Assembly (NCBI GenBank): GCA_028291985.1
Contig: JAQGNE010000050.1
Coordinates: forward strand, 1 to 36,574
Length of the DNA: 36,574 bases
Direction: 5' to 3'
Source: Polaromonas sp.
GTDB taxonomy: Bacteria; Pseudomonadota; Gammaproteobacteria; Burkholderiales; Burkholderiaceae_C
Position 1 is the stretch's first letter, and every line of letters begins with the position of its first letter. Positions 8,673 to 16,259 of the stretch are shown one piece after another. A program made the position numbers and the translations under genes. The notes under the pieces were generated by a model. It ran no database searches. It worked only from the letters and a program-made list of their open reading frames with translations, and was not told the origin of the DNA.

Positions 8673-9305
8673 CTAGTGCAAGTGGCGGGGCTTTCGACCG
8701 CCGCCATGACCCGAGCCGCCGGAAGACCCACCTGAACCACGCGGCGGCCGGCCGAGTTGCATGGAATGGGTCAGCGCATCAAAACGCTGTTCAAACAACT
8801 TGTCGACAGCGGCTACGACCTCGCCCAATTCGGAGCCATCAAAATGCCGCTCCATCAAACCGATCATGTCCTGCACCAACAAATCGCGTTGCACCTGCAT
8901 GATGGCGGCCGGAGTGGGCCCCACGAAATACATGGCGAAATCGTCACGTGCTTCGTCCTCATCGGACTCTTCTTCGTCGTCATAGTCGGCATCGTAGAAG
9001 GTCACCTCAATGGGCGCCCCGTCCTGCGCCAGTTCATTCAATGCCATGCACATCTCATCCAGGGCCTGCCGGAAATCGTCATCACCCGGGACCGTCCAGC
9101 ACATCTGAAGCATGTGCTTGGGCACATCGAAGCGAATGCCAGGTTCTTCCTCATAAGCGCTTTCAGCGGCATCGGCCAGCGACTTGGCACCGGAGTACCT
9201 CCAAAGCGGCTTCAAAGCGTCCTGCAACTGCTCATACGTCACATCGTGCCGCAAGGGAACGTCGCCGTGCACGTGAATCTCAAAAGGGGTGTGATAACTC
9301 GCCAT
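8673..9305 (-). CDS. Conserved uncharacterised protein with acidic middle and Gly-rich basic tail
   Basis: I recognise this only as the kind of conserved cytosolic protein found in Comamonadaceae (possibly a DUF6806-type family; unverified). The 210 residues show no signal peptide or membrane segment. The N-terminal part MASYHTPFEIHVHGDVPLR looks like a compact alpha/beta start. Around residues 115-130 there is an acidic run (DADYDDEEESDEDEARDD). The C-terminus is a Gly/Ser-rich basic tail ending GGGRKPRHLH. The ATG at 9305 was chosen because the core begins there; a GTG at 9335 would add ten residues without a visible ribosome site. It is flanked by the efflux regulator and the tRNA cluster and has no obvious operon partner. 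No function can be assigned. Confidence 0.8.
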   Translation of the reverse strand: MASYHTPFEIHVHGDVPLRHDVTYEQLQDALKPLWRYSGAKSLADAAESAYEEEPGIRFDVPKHMLQMCWTVPGDDDFRQALDEMCMALNELAQDGAPIEVTFYDADYDDEEESDEDEARDDFAMYFVGPTPAAIMQVQRDLLVQDMIGLMERHFDGSELGEVVAAVDKLFEQRFDALTHSMQLGRPPRGSGGSSGGSGHGGGRKPRHLH

Positions 9306-9454
9306 GGAAACGATCTTAACCAGTTGTTGGAGCACGCCAAACGCAAAGGAGAGGGCTTCCAGTCACCAGCGGCATAGCGATGACGGCCAGCCAAGGCCAT
9401 CCTTAGCCAGCGAGTAGGCTACTCATCTGCGTAGCGCGGGTTGAGTCTGTGACT

Positions 9455-9547
9455 TGGTGCCCGAGACCGGAATCGAACCGGTACGCCCGCTATTAACGAA
9501 GCGGCGGATTTTAAGTCCGCTGTGTCTACCTATTTCACCACTCGGGC
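9455..9547 (-). tRNA. tRNA-Leu (anticodon UAA)
   Basis: On the minus strand it runs from GCCCGAG to CTCGGGC-A-CCA with the CCA encoded. The anticodon arm GCGGACT-TAA-AATCCGC gives UAA, and the long variable arm (class II) fits leucine. The T arm contains GGTTCGATTCC. No promoter is visible directly upstream, only a terminator-like hairpin. Confidence 0.95.
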
Positions 9548-9561
9548 AGAGTGACTTCAAC

Positions 9562-9593
9562 AAAAAAGCCTCCCATTATGAAGGAGGCTTTTG
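9562..9593 (-). terminator. Rho-independent terminator between tRNA-Cys and tRNA-Leu
   Basis: The stem GCCTCC/GGAGGC, with flanking A/T pairs, has a T6 run on the minus strand and a T4 run on the plus strand. It lies downstream of tRNA-Cys in the minus direction. Confidence 0.7.
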
Positions 9594-9603
9594 CTGATGT
9601 GAC

Positions 9604-9677
9604 TGGAGGCGCGGCCCGGAGTCGAACCGGGCTAGCCGGATTTGCAATCCGGTACATAACCGCTTTGTTACCGCGCC
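9604..9677 (-). tRNA. tRNA-Cys (anticodon GCA)
   Basis: It is 74 nt including the encoded CCA. The acceptor GGCGCGG pairs with CCGCGCC and the discriminator is U, as in bacterial tRNA-Cys. The anticodon arm CCGGATT-GCA-AATCCGG gives GCA. Confidence 0.95.
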
Positions 9678-9744
9678 ATGTGCTTCGTTGCTTGCACTGA
9701 TTTTCTCAAGACAAGCCAGTTTCTTTAAACGGCAGATCCAATGA

Positions 9745-9776
9745 AAAAGGACAGCATTTTGAAGTGCTGCCCTTTT
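9745..9776 (-). terminator. Terminator between tRNA-Gly and tRNA-Cys
   Basis: The stem AAAAGG-x-CAGCA / TGCTG-x-CCTTTT has a single internal mismatch. It ends in T5 on the minus strand just downstream of tRNA-Gly. Confidence 0.65.
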
Positions 9777-9780
9777 AATT

Positions 9781-9856
9781 TGGAGCGGGAGAAGAGTCTC
9801 GAACTCTCGACCTCAACCTTGGCAAGGTTGCGCTCTACCAACTGAGCTACTCCCGC
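9781..9856 (-). tRNA. tRNA-Gly (anticodon GCC)
   Basis: It is 76 nt with encoded CCA. The acceptor GCGGGAG pairs with CTCCCGC, the D arm is TAGCTCAGTTGGTAGAGC, and the anticodon arm CAACCTT-GCC-AAGGTTG gives GCC. It follows lon on the minus strand and has its own promoter candidate. Confidence 0.96.
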
Positions 9857-9870
9857 GTTTCAAGCCTCAA

Positions 9871-9900
9871 AGTATAGCCTATTTTTGATGACTAAAGCAA
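9871..9900 (-). promoter_or_regulatory. Sigma-70 promoter candidate for tRNA-Gly
   Basis: On the minus strand TTGCTT (-35) is separated by 18 nt from TATACT (-10), which ends about 14 nt before the tRNA-Gly 5' end. The position is right for a stable-RNA promoter. Confidence 0.6.
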
Positions 9901-9917
9901 GCTTGTGAAAAAAACGA

Positions 9918-12344
9918 TCAGTGCTTGATATTGCCCGACAGCTCATTGCTTGCTGGTACGACAGCTGCATTCGCCATGGCGACTTCTTCGTCCGTCAATG
10001 GAACCGGCTGACGCTCCAACGCCACCTGCAGAACCTGGTCAATCCACTTCACCGGAATGATTTCGAGGCCATTCTTCACGTTGTCAGGAATCTCCTGCAA
10101 GTCCTTTCGGTTCTCTTCTGGAATCAATACCGTCTTGATACCTCCACGCAAAGCCGCCAGCAGTTTCTCTTTCAAGCCGCCGATAGCGGTAACCTCACCA
10201 CGCAGCGTGATTTCGCCAGTCATGGCTACATCGCCCCGGACCGGAATACCTGTTATGGCGGACACAAACGCAGTTGTCATGGCAGCGCCCGCACTTGGAC
10301 CGTCTTTAGGCGTGGCGCCGTCAGGCACATGGATATGAATATCACGTTTTTCGAACATCTCGTCCTTGATGCCCAGAAGGCGGGACCTGCTTCGCACCAC
10401 CGTGCGAGCCGCCTCTACAGATTCCTTCATCACATCACCCAATGAGCCGGTACGCGTGATCACGCCCTTGCCAGGCATCATTGCGGCTTCAATGGTCAAA
10501 AGGTCGCCCCCAACTTCTGTCCAGGCAAGGCCAACCACTTGCCCGACCTGATTCTGTTGCTCGGCACGGCCATAGTTGAATTTGCGCACACCCAGAAATT
10601 CATTGAGGTTGTCTGGCGTCACCACAACCTGAGATGCCATCTTCTTGAGTTGGACACCCTTCACGACTTTCCGGCAGATCTTGGACAGCTCACGTTCCAG
10701 CGAACGGACCCCGGCCTCACGCGTGTAATAGCGCACGATATCCCTGACGGCCTGCTCCTGTACATCAAGTTCTTCAGGCTTCACCCCGTTGTTCTTGACC
10801 TGCTTGGGAAGCAGGTAACGCATGGCGATGCTGGTCTTTTCGTCTTCGGTATAACCCGAAAGGCGAATCACCTCCATACGATCAAGCAGGGCTGGCGGGA
10901 TGTTCATCGAATTTGACGTCGCCACGAACATGACATCGCTCAGGTCGAAATCCACCTCCACATAATGATCACCAAAGGTGTGGTTCTGCTCAGGGTCAAG
11001 AACCTCAAGCAAGGCGCTTGAAGGATCACCCCTGAAGTCGGTTCCGAGCTTGTCAATCTCATCAAGCAGAAACAGCGGATTACGCGTTCCAGCTTTCGAC
11101 AAGCTTTGAAGCACCTTGCCAGGAAGCGCTCCAATATAAGTGCGCCGATGGCCGCGAATTTCCGCCTCGTCGCGCATGCCGCCCAAAGCCATACGAACAT
11201 ACTTTCGGCCAGTAGCCTTGGCAATCGACTGACCCAATGAGGTCTTGCCGACGCCCGGCGGGCCGACCAGGCAGAGAATGGGAGCCTTGAGTTTGTCTAC
11301 GCGCTGCTGCACTGCCAGATATTCGACGATCCGATCCTTAACTTTTTCCAGACCGTAATGGTCTTCGTTCAGCACATTCTCGGCATTCACAAGATCATGT
11401 TTGATCTTTGTTTTCTTGCTCCACGGCAATGCAGTCAGGACATCAATGTATGACCGGACAACCGTCGCTTCAGCTGACATCGGGGACATCAGCTTGAGTT
11501 TTTTGAGCTCGGATTCTGCCTTTTTCCGGGCTTCCTGCGGCATCTTCGACGACTTGATCTTTTTCTCGATCTCATCGACGTCTGCACCCTCTTCGCCTTC
11601 GCCCAGTTCTTTCTGAATAGCCTTGACCTGCTCGTTCAGATAGAAATCGCGCTGATTCTTCTCCATCTGCCGTTTGACACGGCCGCGGATTTTCTTGTCC
11701 ACATTCAAGATGTCGACTTCACGCTCAAGCTGCTCATAAAGACTCTCAAGCCGCTCCTTGACACCGGACAGATCCAGAATGACCTGCTTGGCGTCCAGCT
11801 TCAGTGGCAAATGGGCAGCAATAGTGTCGGCGAGCCTTCCCGCATCATCGATGCTTGAGATCGAGGTAAGGATTTCAGGCGGTATCTTCTTGTTGAGTTT
11901 GACGTAATGGTCAAACTGCTGCATTACTGCCCTGCGCAAAGCCTCGATCTCACTCGTCTTGTCTGCTGCAATGACGGCTGCTTCAACGGGTGTGACGTTG
12001 GCACTGAAATGATGCTCGCCATCCTCGATCTGGTTAACGCGGGCTCGTTGCTGCCCTTCAACCAATACCTTCACCGTACCGTCGGGTAATTTGAGAAGCT
12101 GAAGGATCGTGGCTACGCAACCCACCTCAAACATATCCTCAACAGAAGGCTCATCCTTTGCAGCAGTTTTCTGGGCGACCAGCATGATGCGGCGCTCGGA
12201 CTCCATCGCGGACTCTAGAGCCTTGATGCTTTTGGGACGGCCCACAAAAAGCGGAATGACCATGTGCGGAAACACCACAACATCGCGCAGTGGCAGCAAC
12301 GGAAGGGTCAAGGGAATTGGGGGCAATGACGTTTGTCCGGACAT
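9918..12344 (-). CDS. lon: ATP-dependent protease Lon
   Basis: Lon is an 808-residue soluble AAA+ serine protease that degrades misfolded and regulatory proteins in the cytoplasm. The N-terminal substrate-recognition domain begins PLPLLPLRDVVVFPHMVIPL-like, with residues LPLLPLRDVVVFPHMVIPLF. Walker A is GPPGVGKTS at 361-368 and Walker B is LFLLDEIDK. The protease domain carries the Ser-Lys dyad: Ser684 in DGPSAGAAM and Lys727 in IGGLKEK. Length and motifs are those of LonA. AAGG lies five bases before the ATG at 12344. It follows clpX after a 140-nt gap that holds a possible heat-shock promoter, so it may be transcribed both with and apart from clpX. Confidence 0.98.
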   Translation of the reverse strand: MSGQTSLPPIPLTLPLLPLRDVVVFPHMVIPLFVGRPKSIKALESAMESERRIMLVAQKTAAKDEPSVEDMFEVGCVATILQLLKLPDGTVKVLVEGQQRARVNQIEDGEHHFSANVTPVEAAVIAADKTSEIEALRRAVMQQFDHYVKLNKKIPPEILTSISSIDDAGRLADTIAAHLPLKLDAKQVILDLSGVKERLESLYEQLEREVDILNVDKKIRGRVKRQMEKNQRDFYLNEQVKAIQKELGEGEEGADVDEIEKKIKSSKMPQEARKKAESELKKLKLMSPMSAEATVVRSYIDVLTALPWSKKTKIKHDLVNAENVLNEDHYGLEKVKDRIVEYLAVQQRVDKLKAPILCLVGPPGVGKTSLGQSIAKATGRKYVRMALGGMRDEAEIRGHRRTYIGALPGKVLQSLSKAGTRNPLFLLDEIDKLGTDFRGDPSSALLEVLDPEQNHTFGDHYVEVDFDLSDVMFVATSNSMNIPPALLDRMEVIRLSGYTEDEKTSIAMRYLLPKQVKNNGVKPEELDVQEQAVRDIVRYYTREAGVRSLERELSKICRKVVKGVQLKKMASQVVVTPDNLNEFLGVRKFNYGRAEQQNQVGQVVGLAWTEVGGDLLTIEAAMMPGKGVITRTGSLGDVMKESVEAARTVVRSRSRLLGIKDEMFEKRDIHIHVPDGATPKDGPSAGAAMTTAFVSAITGIPVRGDVAMTGEITLRGEVTAIGGLKEKLLAALRGGIKTVLIPEENRKDLQEIPDNVKNGLEIIPVKWIDQVLQVALERQPVPLTDEEVAMANAAVVPASNELSGNIKH

Positions 12345-12413
12345 ATGAGCCTTAATAAAAGACCTTGAAAGAGAACCTGGATGGGCGGGCCCTGGTCTCC
12401 CTGGTCACTTCTG

Positions 12414-12441
12414 ATGTGAGGCGATAAGACGCGTTTTCAAG
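12414..12441 (-). promoter_or_regulatory. Possible sigma-32 promoter of lon
   Basis: On the minus strand CTTGAAA is followed by a 13-nt spacer and CCTCACAT, which partly matches the heat-shock consensus CTTGAAA-N13/14-CCCCATnT. The -35 is perfect and the -10 is weak. lon is a classic sigma-32 target. Confidence 0.4.
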
Positions 12442-12484
12442 CGCCTCGATAAATCATCACGGTGGCCGTTCCAGCGCTAGCAGA

Positions 12485-13750
12485 CTATGCTTTTTTGGCG
12501 GCTTCACGATAGACAAGCAGAGGTGGCTTGTTTTCCTCGATCGTTGACTCGTCAACCACCACCTTGTCGACGTTGCTCACGTTCGGCAGGTCAAACATGG
12601 TGTCAATCAAAGATTGCTCGAGAATGGAACGCAGACCCCGAGCCCCGGTTTTCCGGGCAAGGGCCTTGCGCGCAATCGCCTTCAAAGCCGAAGGCCGAAT
12701 CTCAAGATCGACGCCTTCCATGGCCAGCAACTTGCTGAACTGCTTCACCACTGCATTCTTCGGCTCGGTGAGAATTTGCACCAATGCGTCTTCAGTCAGT
12801 TCAGCCAGTGTTGCCACTACGGGCATGCGTCCCACCAATTCGGGGATCAACCCGAACTTGATCAGATCCTCAGGCTCGACCTCCTTGAACGATTCGGAAA
12901 GGCTGCGGGCTTTCTTACTCTTGACTGCGGCGCCAAAGCCGATTCCCGATGCTTCGGTCCGGTTCTCGATAACCTTCTCAAGCCCGGAGAAAGCACCACC
13001 GCAGATAAATAGTATGTTTGTGGTGTCAACCTGCAGGAAATCCTGATTCGGATGCTTTCTGCCTCCCTGCGGCGGGACCGACGCCATGGTTCCCTCGATC
13101 AGCTTCAGCAGTGCCTGCTGAACCCCCTCGCCGGAGACGTCGCGGGTGATAGACGGGTTGTCAGACTTGCGCGAAATCTTGTCGATTTCGTCGATGTAAA
13201 CAATGCCCTGCTGCGCACGTTCAACCTCATAGTTGCAGCTTTGCAGCAGTTTCTGAATGATATTTTCAACATCCTCGCCGACATAGCCTGCTTCGGTCAG
13301 CGTGGTCGCATCTGCCATGACAAATGGGACGTTGAGTGTGCGCGCCAGCGTCTGTGCCAGCAGTGTCTTTCCGGAGCCAGTCGGGCCAATCAGCAGGATG
13401 TTGCTTTTGGTCAGCTCAACATCGTCCTTTTTGGCCTTTTCGCGATGGCGAAGACGCTTGTAGTGGTTGTAAACCGCCACGGCCAAGGTTCGTTTGGCGG
13501 GCTCCTGACCGATCACATATCCGTCGAGTGTGGTCTTGATTTCCAGAGGAGTTGGCAGATCGCCTCGCGTTTCGCGTACATCCTCGCCAGCTGGCAATTC
13601 GTCACGAATGATCTCGTTGCAGAGATCAATGCATTCGTCACATACAAAAACAGAAGGACCGGCAATAAGCTTTTTGACCTCGTGCTGACTCTTGCCGCAA
13701 AAAGAGCAGTACAGGGTTTTTTCGCTGGAAGAGCCTTTTTTTTCGGCCAT
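12485..13750 (-). CDS. clpX: ClpX, ATPase subunit of the ClpXP protease
   Basis: ClpX (421 residues) is the AAA+ unfoldase that feeds tagged proteins into ClpP. The N-terminal zinc-binding domain is present with Cys15, Cys18, Cys37 and Cys40 (YCSFCGK...FVCDEC). Walker A GPTGSGKT is at 122-129 and Walker B reads [11 protein letters not shown]. The ClpP-docking loop region and sensor-2 arginine segment ([11 protein letters not shown]) are intact. The length equals that of typical proteobacterial ClpX. It lies 131 nt downstream of clpP, separated by two hairpins, one of which looks like an intrinsic terminator. Expression relative to clpP may therefore be attenuated. Confidence 0.98.
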   Translation of the reverse strand: MAEKKGSSSEKTLYCSFCGKSQHEVKKLIAGPSVFVCDECIDLCNEIIRDELPAGEDVRETRGDLPTPLEIKTTLDGYVIGQEPAKRTLAVAVYNHYKRLRHREKAKKDDVELTKSNILLIGPTGSGKTLLAQTLARTLNVPFVMADATTLTEAGYVGEDVENIIQKLLQSCNYEVERAQQGIVYIDEIDKISRKSDNPSITRDVSGEGVQQALLKLIEGTMASVPPQGGRKHPNQDFLQVDTTNILFICGGAFSGLEKVIENRTEASGIGFGAAVKSKKARSLSESFKEVEPEDLIKFGLIPELVGRMPVVATLAELTEDALVQILTEPKNAVVKQFSKLLAMEGVDLEIRPSALKAIARKALARKTGARGLRSILEQSLIDTMFDLPNVSNVDKVVVDESTIEENKPPLLVYREAAKKA

Positions 13751-13803
13751 TGATGAGGTGCCTTGTTAAGTCGCTAAAAAGCTGTTATTCAATGATAACC
13801 AAT

Positions 13804-13837
13804 AAAAAACAGCGCCTTCTGTTACAGAAAAGCGCTG
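13804..13837 (-). terminator. Intrinsic terminator or attenuator between clpP and clpX
   Basis: On the minus strand the stem CAGCGC/GCGCTG, with an inner CTGT/ACAG pairing, is followed by T6. A second hairpin with stem CCGGAC/GTCCGG (13841-13859) precedes it. Both lie between the clpP stop and the clpX start. Confidence 0.7.
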
Positions 13838-13881
13838 CGACCGGACACCATGCGTCCGGAGACCAACTCATGAGCTGGTAC

Positions 13882-14544
13882 TCAGGGGCGTTTCGAGATC
13901 ACCTGATCCACCACACCATACGTTTGAGCCTCATCGGCAAACATGAAATAGTCGCGCTCGGTGTCGCGCTCAATTTTTTCGACGGTCTGCCCGGTATTGG
14001 CAGCCAGGATGCGGTTGAGCTGCTCTCGGGTCTTGAGGATATCCCGGGCATGGATCTCAATATCGGTAGCCTGACCCTGGGCACCGCCGGACGGCTGGTG
14101 GATCATGACACGTGAATTCGGCAGTGAAAAGCGCTTGCCCTTCGTACCCGCAGCCAGCAAAAATGCACCCATACTGGCAGCCATGCCCACGCACAAGGTT
14201 GACACGTCGGGCTTGATGAACTTCATGGTGTCATAAATAGCCATCCCCGCAGTCACTGAGCCCCCTGGGGAGTTGATATAAAAAGAAATATCCTTGTCAG
14301 GATTTTCACTTTCCAGAAAGAGCAGCTGCGCCACCACCAGATTGGCTGTCTGGTCATTCACAGGCCCTACCAGGAAAATAACCCGCTCTTTCAAAAGACG
14401 TGAATAGATATCGTAAGAGCGCTCGCCCCGACCCGACTGCTCGATCACCATGGGCACCATTCCCAGACCCTGGGTGTCGAGGCTTCCCATCTGCGTGTCT
14501 GCGCGGGATGCGCCGTAAATACTGTTCATGCTGTTTCTGGACAT
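13882..14544 (-). CDS. clpP: ClpP, proteolytic subunit of ClpXP/ClpAP
   Basis: ClpP (220 residues) is a self-assembling serine peptidase that forms the double heptameric chamber used by ClpX. The catalytic triad is visible: Ser124 in GMAASMGAF, His149 in MIHQP and Asp198 in DTERD, with the same spacing as E. coli ClpP. The N-terminal residues (about 1-28) are likely a removable propeptide. The ATG at 14544 has GGAG seven bases upstream, so I prefer it to the TTG one codon earlier. It lies between tig and clpX on the same strand and has its own sigma-32 promoter. Confidence 0.97.
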   Translation of the reverse strand: MSRNSMNSIYGASRADTQMGSLDTQGLGMVPMVIEQSGRGERSYDIYSRLLKERVIFLVGPVNDQTANLVVAQLLFLESENPDKDISFYINSPGGSVTAGMAIYDTMKFIKPDVSTLCVGMAASMGAFLLAAGTKGKRFSLPNSRVMIHQPSGGAQGQATDIEIHARDILKTREQLNRILAANTGQTVEKIERDTERDYFMFADEAQTYGVVDQVISKRP

Positions 14545-14613
14545 CAAATTTCTCCGGGATGTTGCCTGTCAAAAGGCGAAAACACGATTGCCTGTTTTCA
14601 CTGTACCTAAAAG

Positions 14614-14641
14614 AAATGGGGCTTGCGCCATGGACTTCAAG
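14614..14641 (-). promoter_or_regulatory. Sigma-32 heat-shock promoter of clpP
   Basis: On the minus strand CTTGAAG is followed by exactly 13 nt and CCCCATTT, near the full heat-shock consensus CTTGAAA-N13/14-CCCCATnT. It lies 70 nt upstream of the clpP start, in the tig-clpP gap. Confidence 0.72.
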
Positions 14642-14681
14642 CCAGGCACAAACCCCAAGTCTGGAAACGCTCATCCGCTGT

Positions 14682-15992
14682 CTAGTTCTGGGCCATCAGA
14701 TCGTCGAACGACACCGTCTTTTCTGTGACTTTTGCTTTTGACATCACGAAATCGGTCACGTTGTTCTCAATCACCACTGCCTCGACTTCAGCCATGCGGC
14801 GGTTGTCGCTCAGGTACCAGCGCACGACTTCCTGCGGTTTTTCATAGCTGGCAGCCAGTTCTTCGATATGCGCTTTCAACTGTTCGGGTTTCGCCTGCAA
14901 ATCATTAGAGCGCACCAGCTCAGCAACGACCAGACCAAGGCGCACCCGCTTCTCAGCTTGAGGGCGGAAAATATCGTCAGGAATCGGTGCCTTGTCGGCG
15001 TCCTTGATGCCGCGCTGCTTGAGGTCTGCGCGGGCGTTTTCAATCATGCGGTCCAGTTCCGCCTGAACGCTTGAATTTGGAAGATCGAGTTCTGCCTTGG
15101 CAATCAGCGCATCCATGACAGCATTCTTGTTGCGCGAAAGCAGGCGGAATTTGACTTCACGCTCAAGATTCTTTTTGATGTCGGCGCGCAAACCCTCGAC
15201 CGTCGCATCAGCGATCCCCAGCGACTTGGCCAGCGCCTCATTAACTTCAGGCAGATGGGCAGCTTCCAGTTTCTTGACGGTCACCATGAAGTCAGCTTGC
15301 TTGCCTGCAACATCCTTGCCGTGGTAGTCCGCAGGAAAGTTCAGGGGAAAAGTCTTGCTTTCGCCATTTTTCATGCCGCGCACCGCCTCTTCAAATTCCT
15401 TGAGCATCTGGCCGTCACCAATCAGGAACTGGTAGTCCTCTGCTTTGCCGCCGGCAAATGTTTCACCATCAATCTTGCCTTCGAAGTCGATCGTGGCGCG
15501 GTCGCCTTCCTGCGCCGGGGCGTCCAGTGCGCGCTGTGCAAATGTGCGGCGCTGCTTGCGCAGAATGTCTAGCGTCTTGTCAATGGCGGCGTCGCTGACT
15601 TCCGCACTGACTTTTTCGATTTCGGCGCCAGCGAGATCACCGATCTTGACTTCAGGGTACACCTCGAAGATCGCGTCGAACATCAGGTCGCCTTCAGGTG
15701 CGCCTTCTTTCTCGCTGATTCGCGGCTGACCGGCGACGCGGAGCTTCGCCTCATTGGCAGCGACTGCAAATGCCTCGCCAACCTTGTCGTTCATGACTTC
15801 GTAATGCACAGAGTAACCATAGCGCTGCGCCACCACATTCATCGGAACCTTGCCTGGGCGGAAACCGTCCATCTTGACGGTGCGCGCGAGCTTTTTCAAA
15901 CGCGTATCCACCTCGGTCTGGATGGCGCCTACAGGCAGCGTCAGGGTTATTTTGCGCTCCAGCTTTTCAAGGGTTTCAACGGTCACGGCCAT
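14682..15992 (-). CDS. tig: Trigger factor, ribosome-associated chaperone and prolyl isomerase
   Basis: Trigger factor binds ribosomal protein L23 at the exit tunnel and shields nascent chains. The 436-residue length is standard. Domains in order are the N-terminal ribosome-binding domain (about 1-115) with FRPGKVPMNVVAQRYG corresponding to the family's GFRxGKVP signature, the FKBP-type PPIase domain (about 160-245; DRATIDFEGKIDGETFAGGKAEDYQFLIG), and the alpha-helical C-terminal chaperone arm. AGGAAA precedes the ATG at 15992. It heads the tig-clpP-clpX-lon block, the usual proteobacterial order, directly downstream of a tRNA-Leu gene. Confidence 0.97.
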   Translation of the reverse strand: MAVTVETLEKLERKITLTLPVGAIQTEVDTRLKKLARTVKMDGFRPGKVPMNVVAQRYGYSVHYEVMNDKVGEAFAVAANEAKLRVAGQPRISEKEGAPEGDLMFDAIFEVYPEVKIGDLAGAEIEKVSAEVSDAAIDKTLDILRKQRRTFAQRALDAPAQEGDRATIDFEGKIDGETFAGGKAEDYQFLIGDGQMLKEFEEAVRGMKNGESKTFPLNFPADYHGKDVAGKQADFMVTVKKLEAAHLPEVNEALAKSLGIADATVEGLRADIKKNLEREVKFRLLSRNKNAVMDALIAKAELDLPNSSVQAELDRMIENARADLKQRGIKDADKAPIPDDIFRPQAEKRVRLGLVVAELVRSNDLQAKPEQLKAHIEELAASYEKPQEVVRWYLSDNRRMAEVEAVVIENNVTDFVMSKAKVTEKTVSFDDLMAQN

Positions 15993-16029
15993 GATAGTTT
16001 CCTAATATCGAAGTGATTCAACAGAACGC

Positions 16030-16060
16030 GACCGGCCTCGAAATCCACGATAGCCGGTCG
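16030..16060. other. Inverted repeat between tRNA-Leu and tig
   Basis: CGACCGGC and GCCGGTCG arms flank a loop of about 16 nt. No T run follows in either direction close enough for a confident terminator. It may be the tRNA 3' processing or termination structure or part of the tig leader. Confidence 0.35.
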
Positions 16061-16077
16061 ATCTGCAATTTTTAAAA

Positions 16078-16164
16078 TGGTGCGCGGGGCGGGACTCGAA
16101 CCCGCACAGTATTGCTACCGTCAGGACCTAAACCTGGTGCGTCTACCAATTTCGCCACCCGCGC
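16078..16164 (-). tRNA. tRNA-Leu (anticodon UAG)
   Basis: On the minus strand it runs from GCGCGGG to CCCGCGC-A-CCA, 87 nt with encoded CCA and a long variable arm. The anticodon loop TT-TAG-GT between CAGG and CCTG stems gives UAG. It is directly upstream of tig, a common arrangement in Burkholderiales. Confidence 0.95.
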
Positions 16165-16259
16165 GCCTGAAACATGTTGCAGTACCAGCAGCACGCCTGC
16201 CAGCGTGCAGATCGAGTGTTGCTTCGAAGGTACCGCCTGAAATCGGTCAACTTTTTATT

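Noticed and set aside
12418..12447. GAGGCG/CGCCTC inverted repeat after clpX as a terminator
   Set aside because: No T run follows and it overlaps the candidate lon promoter.
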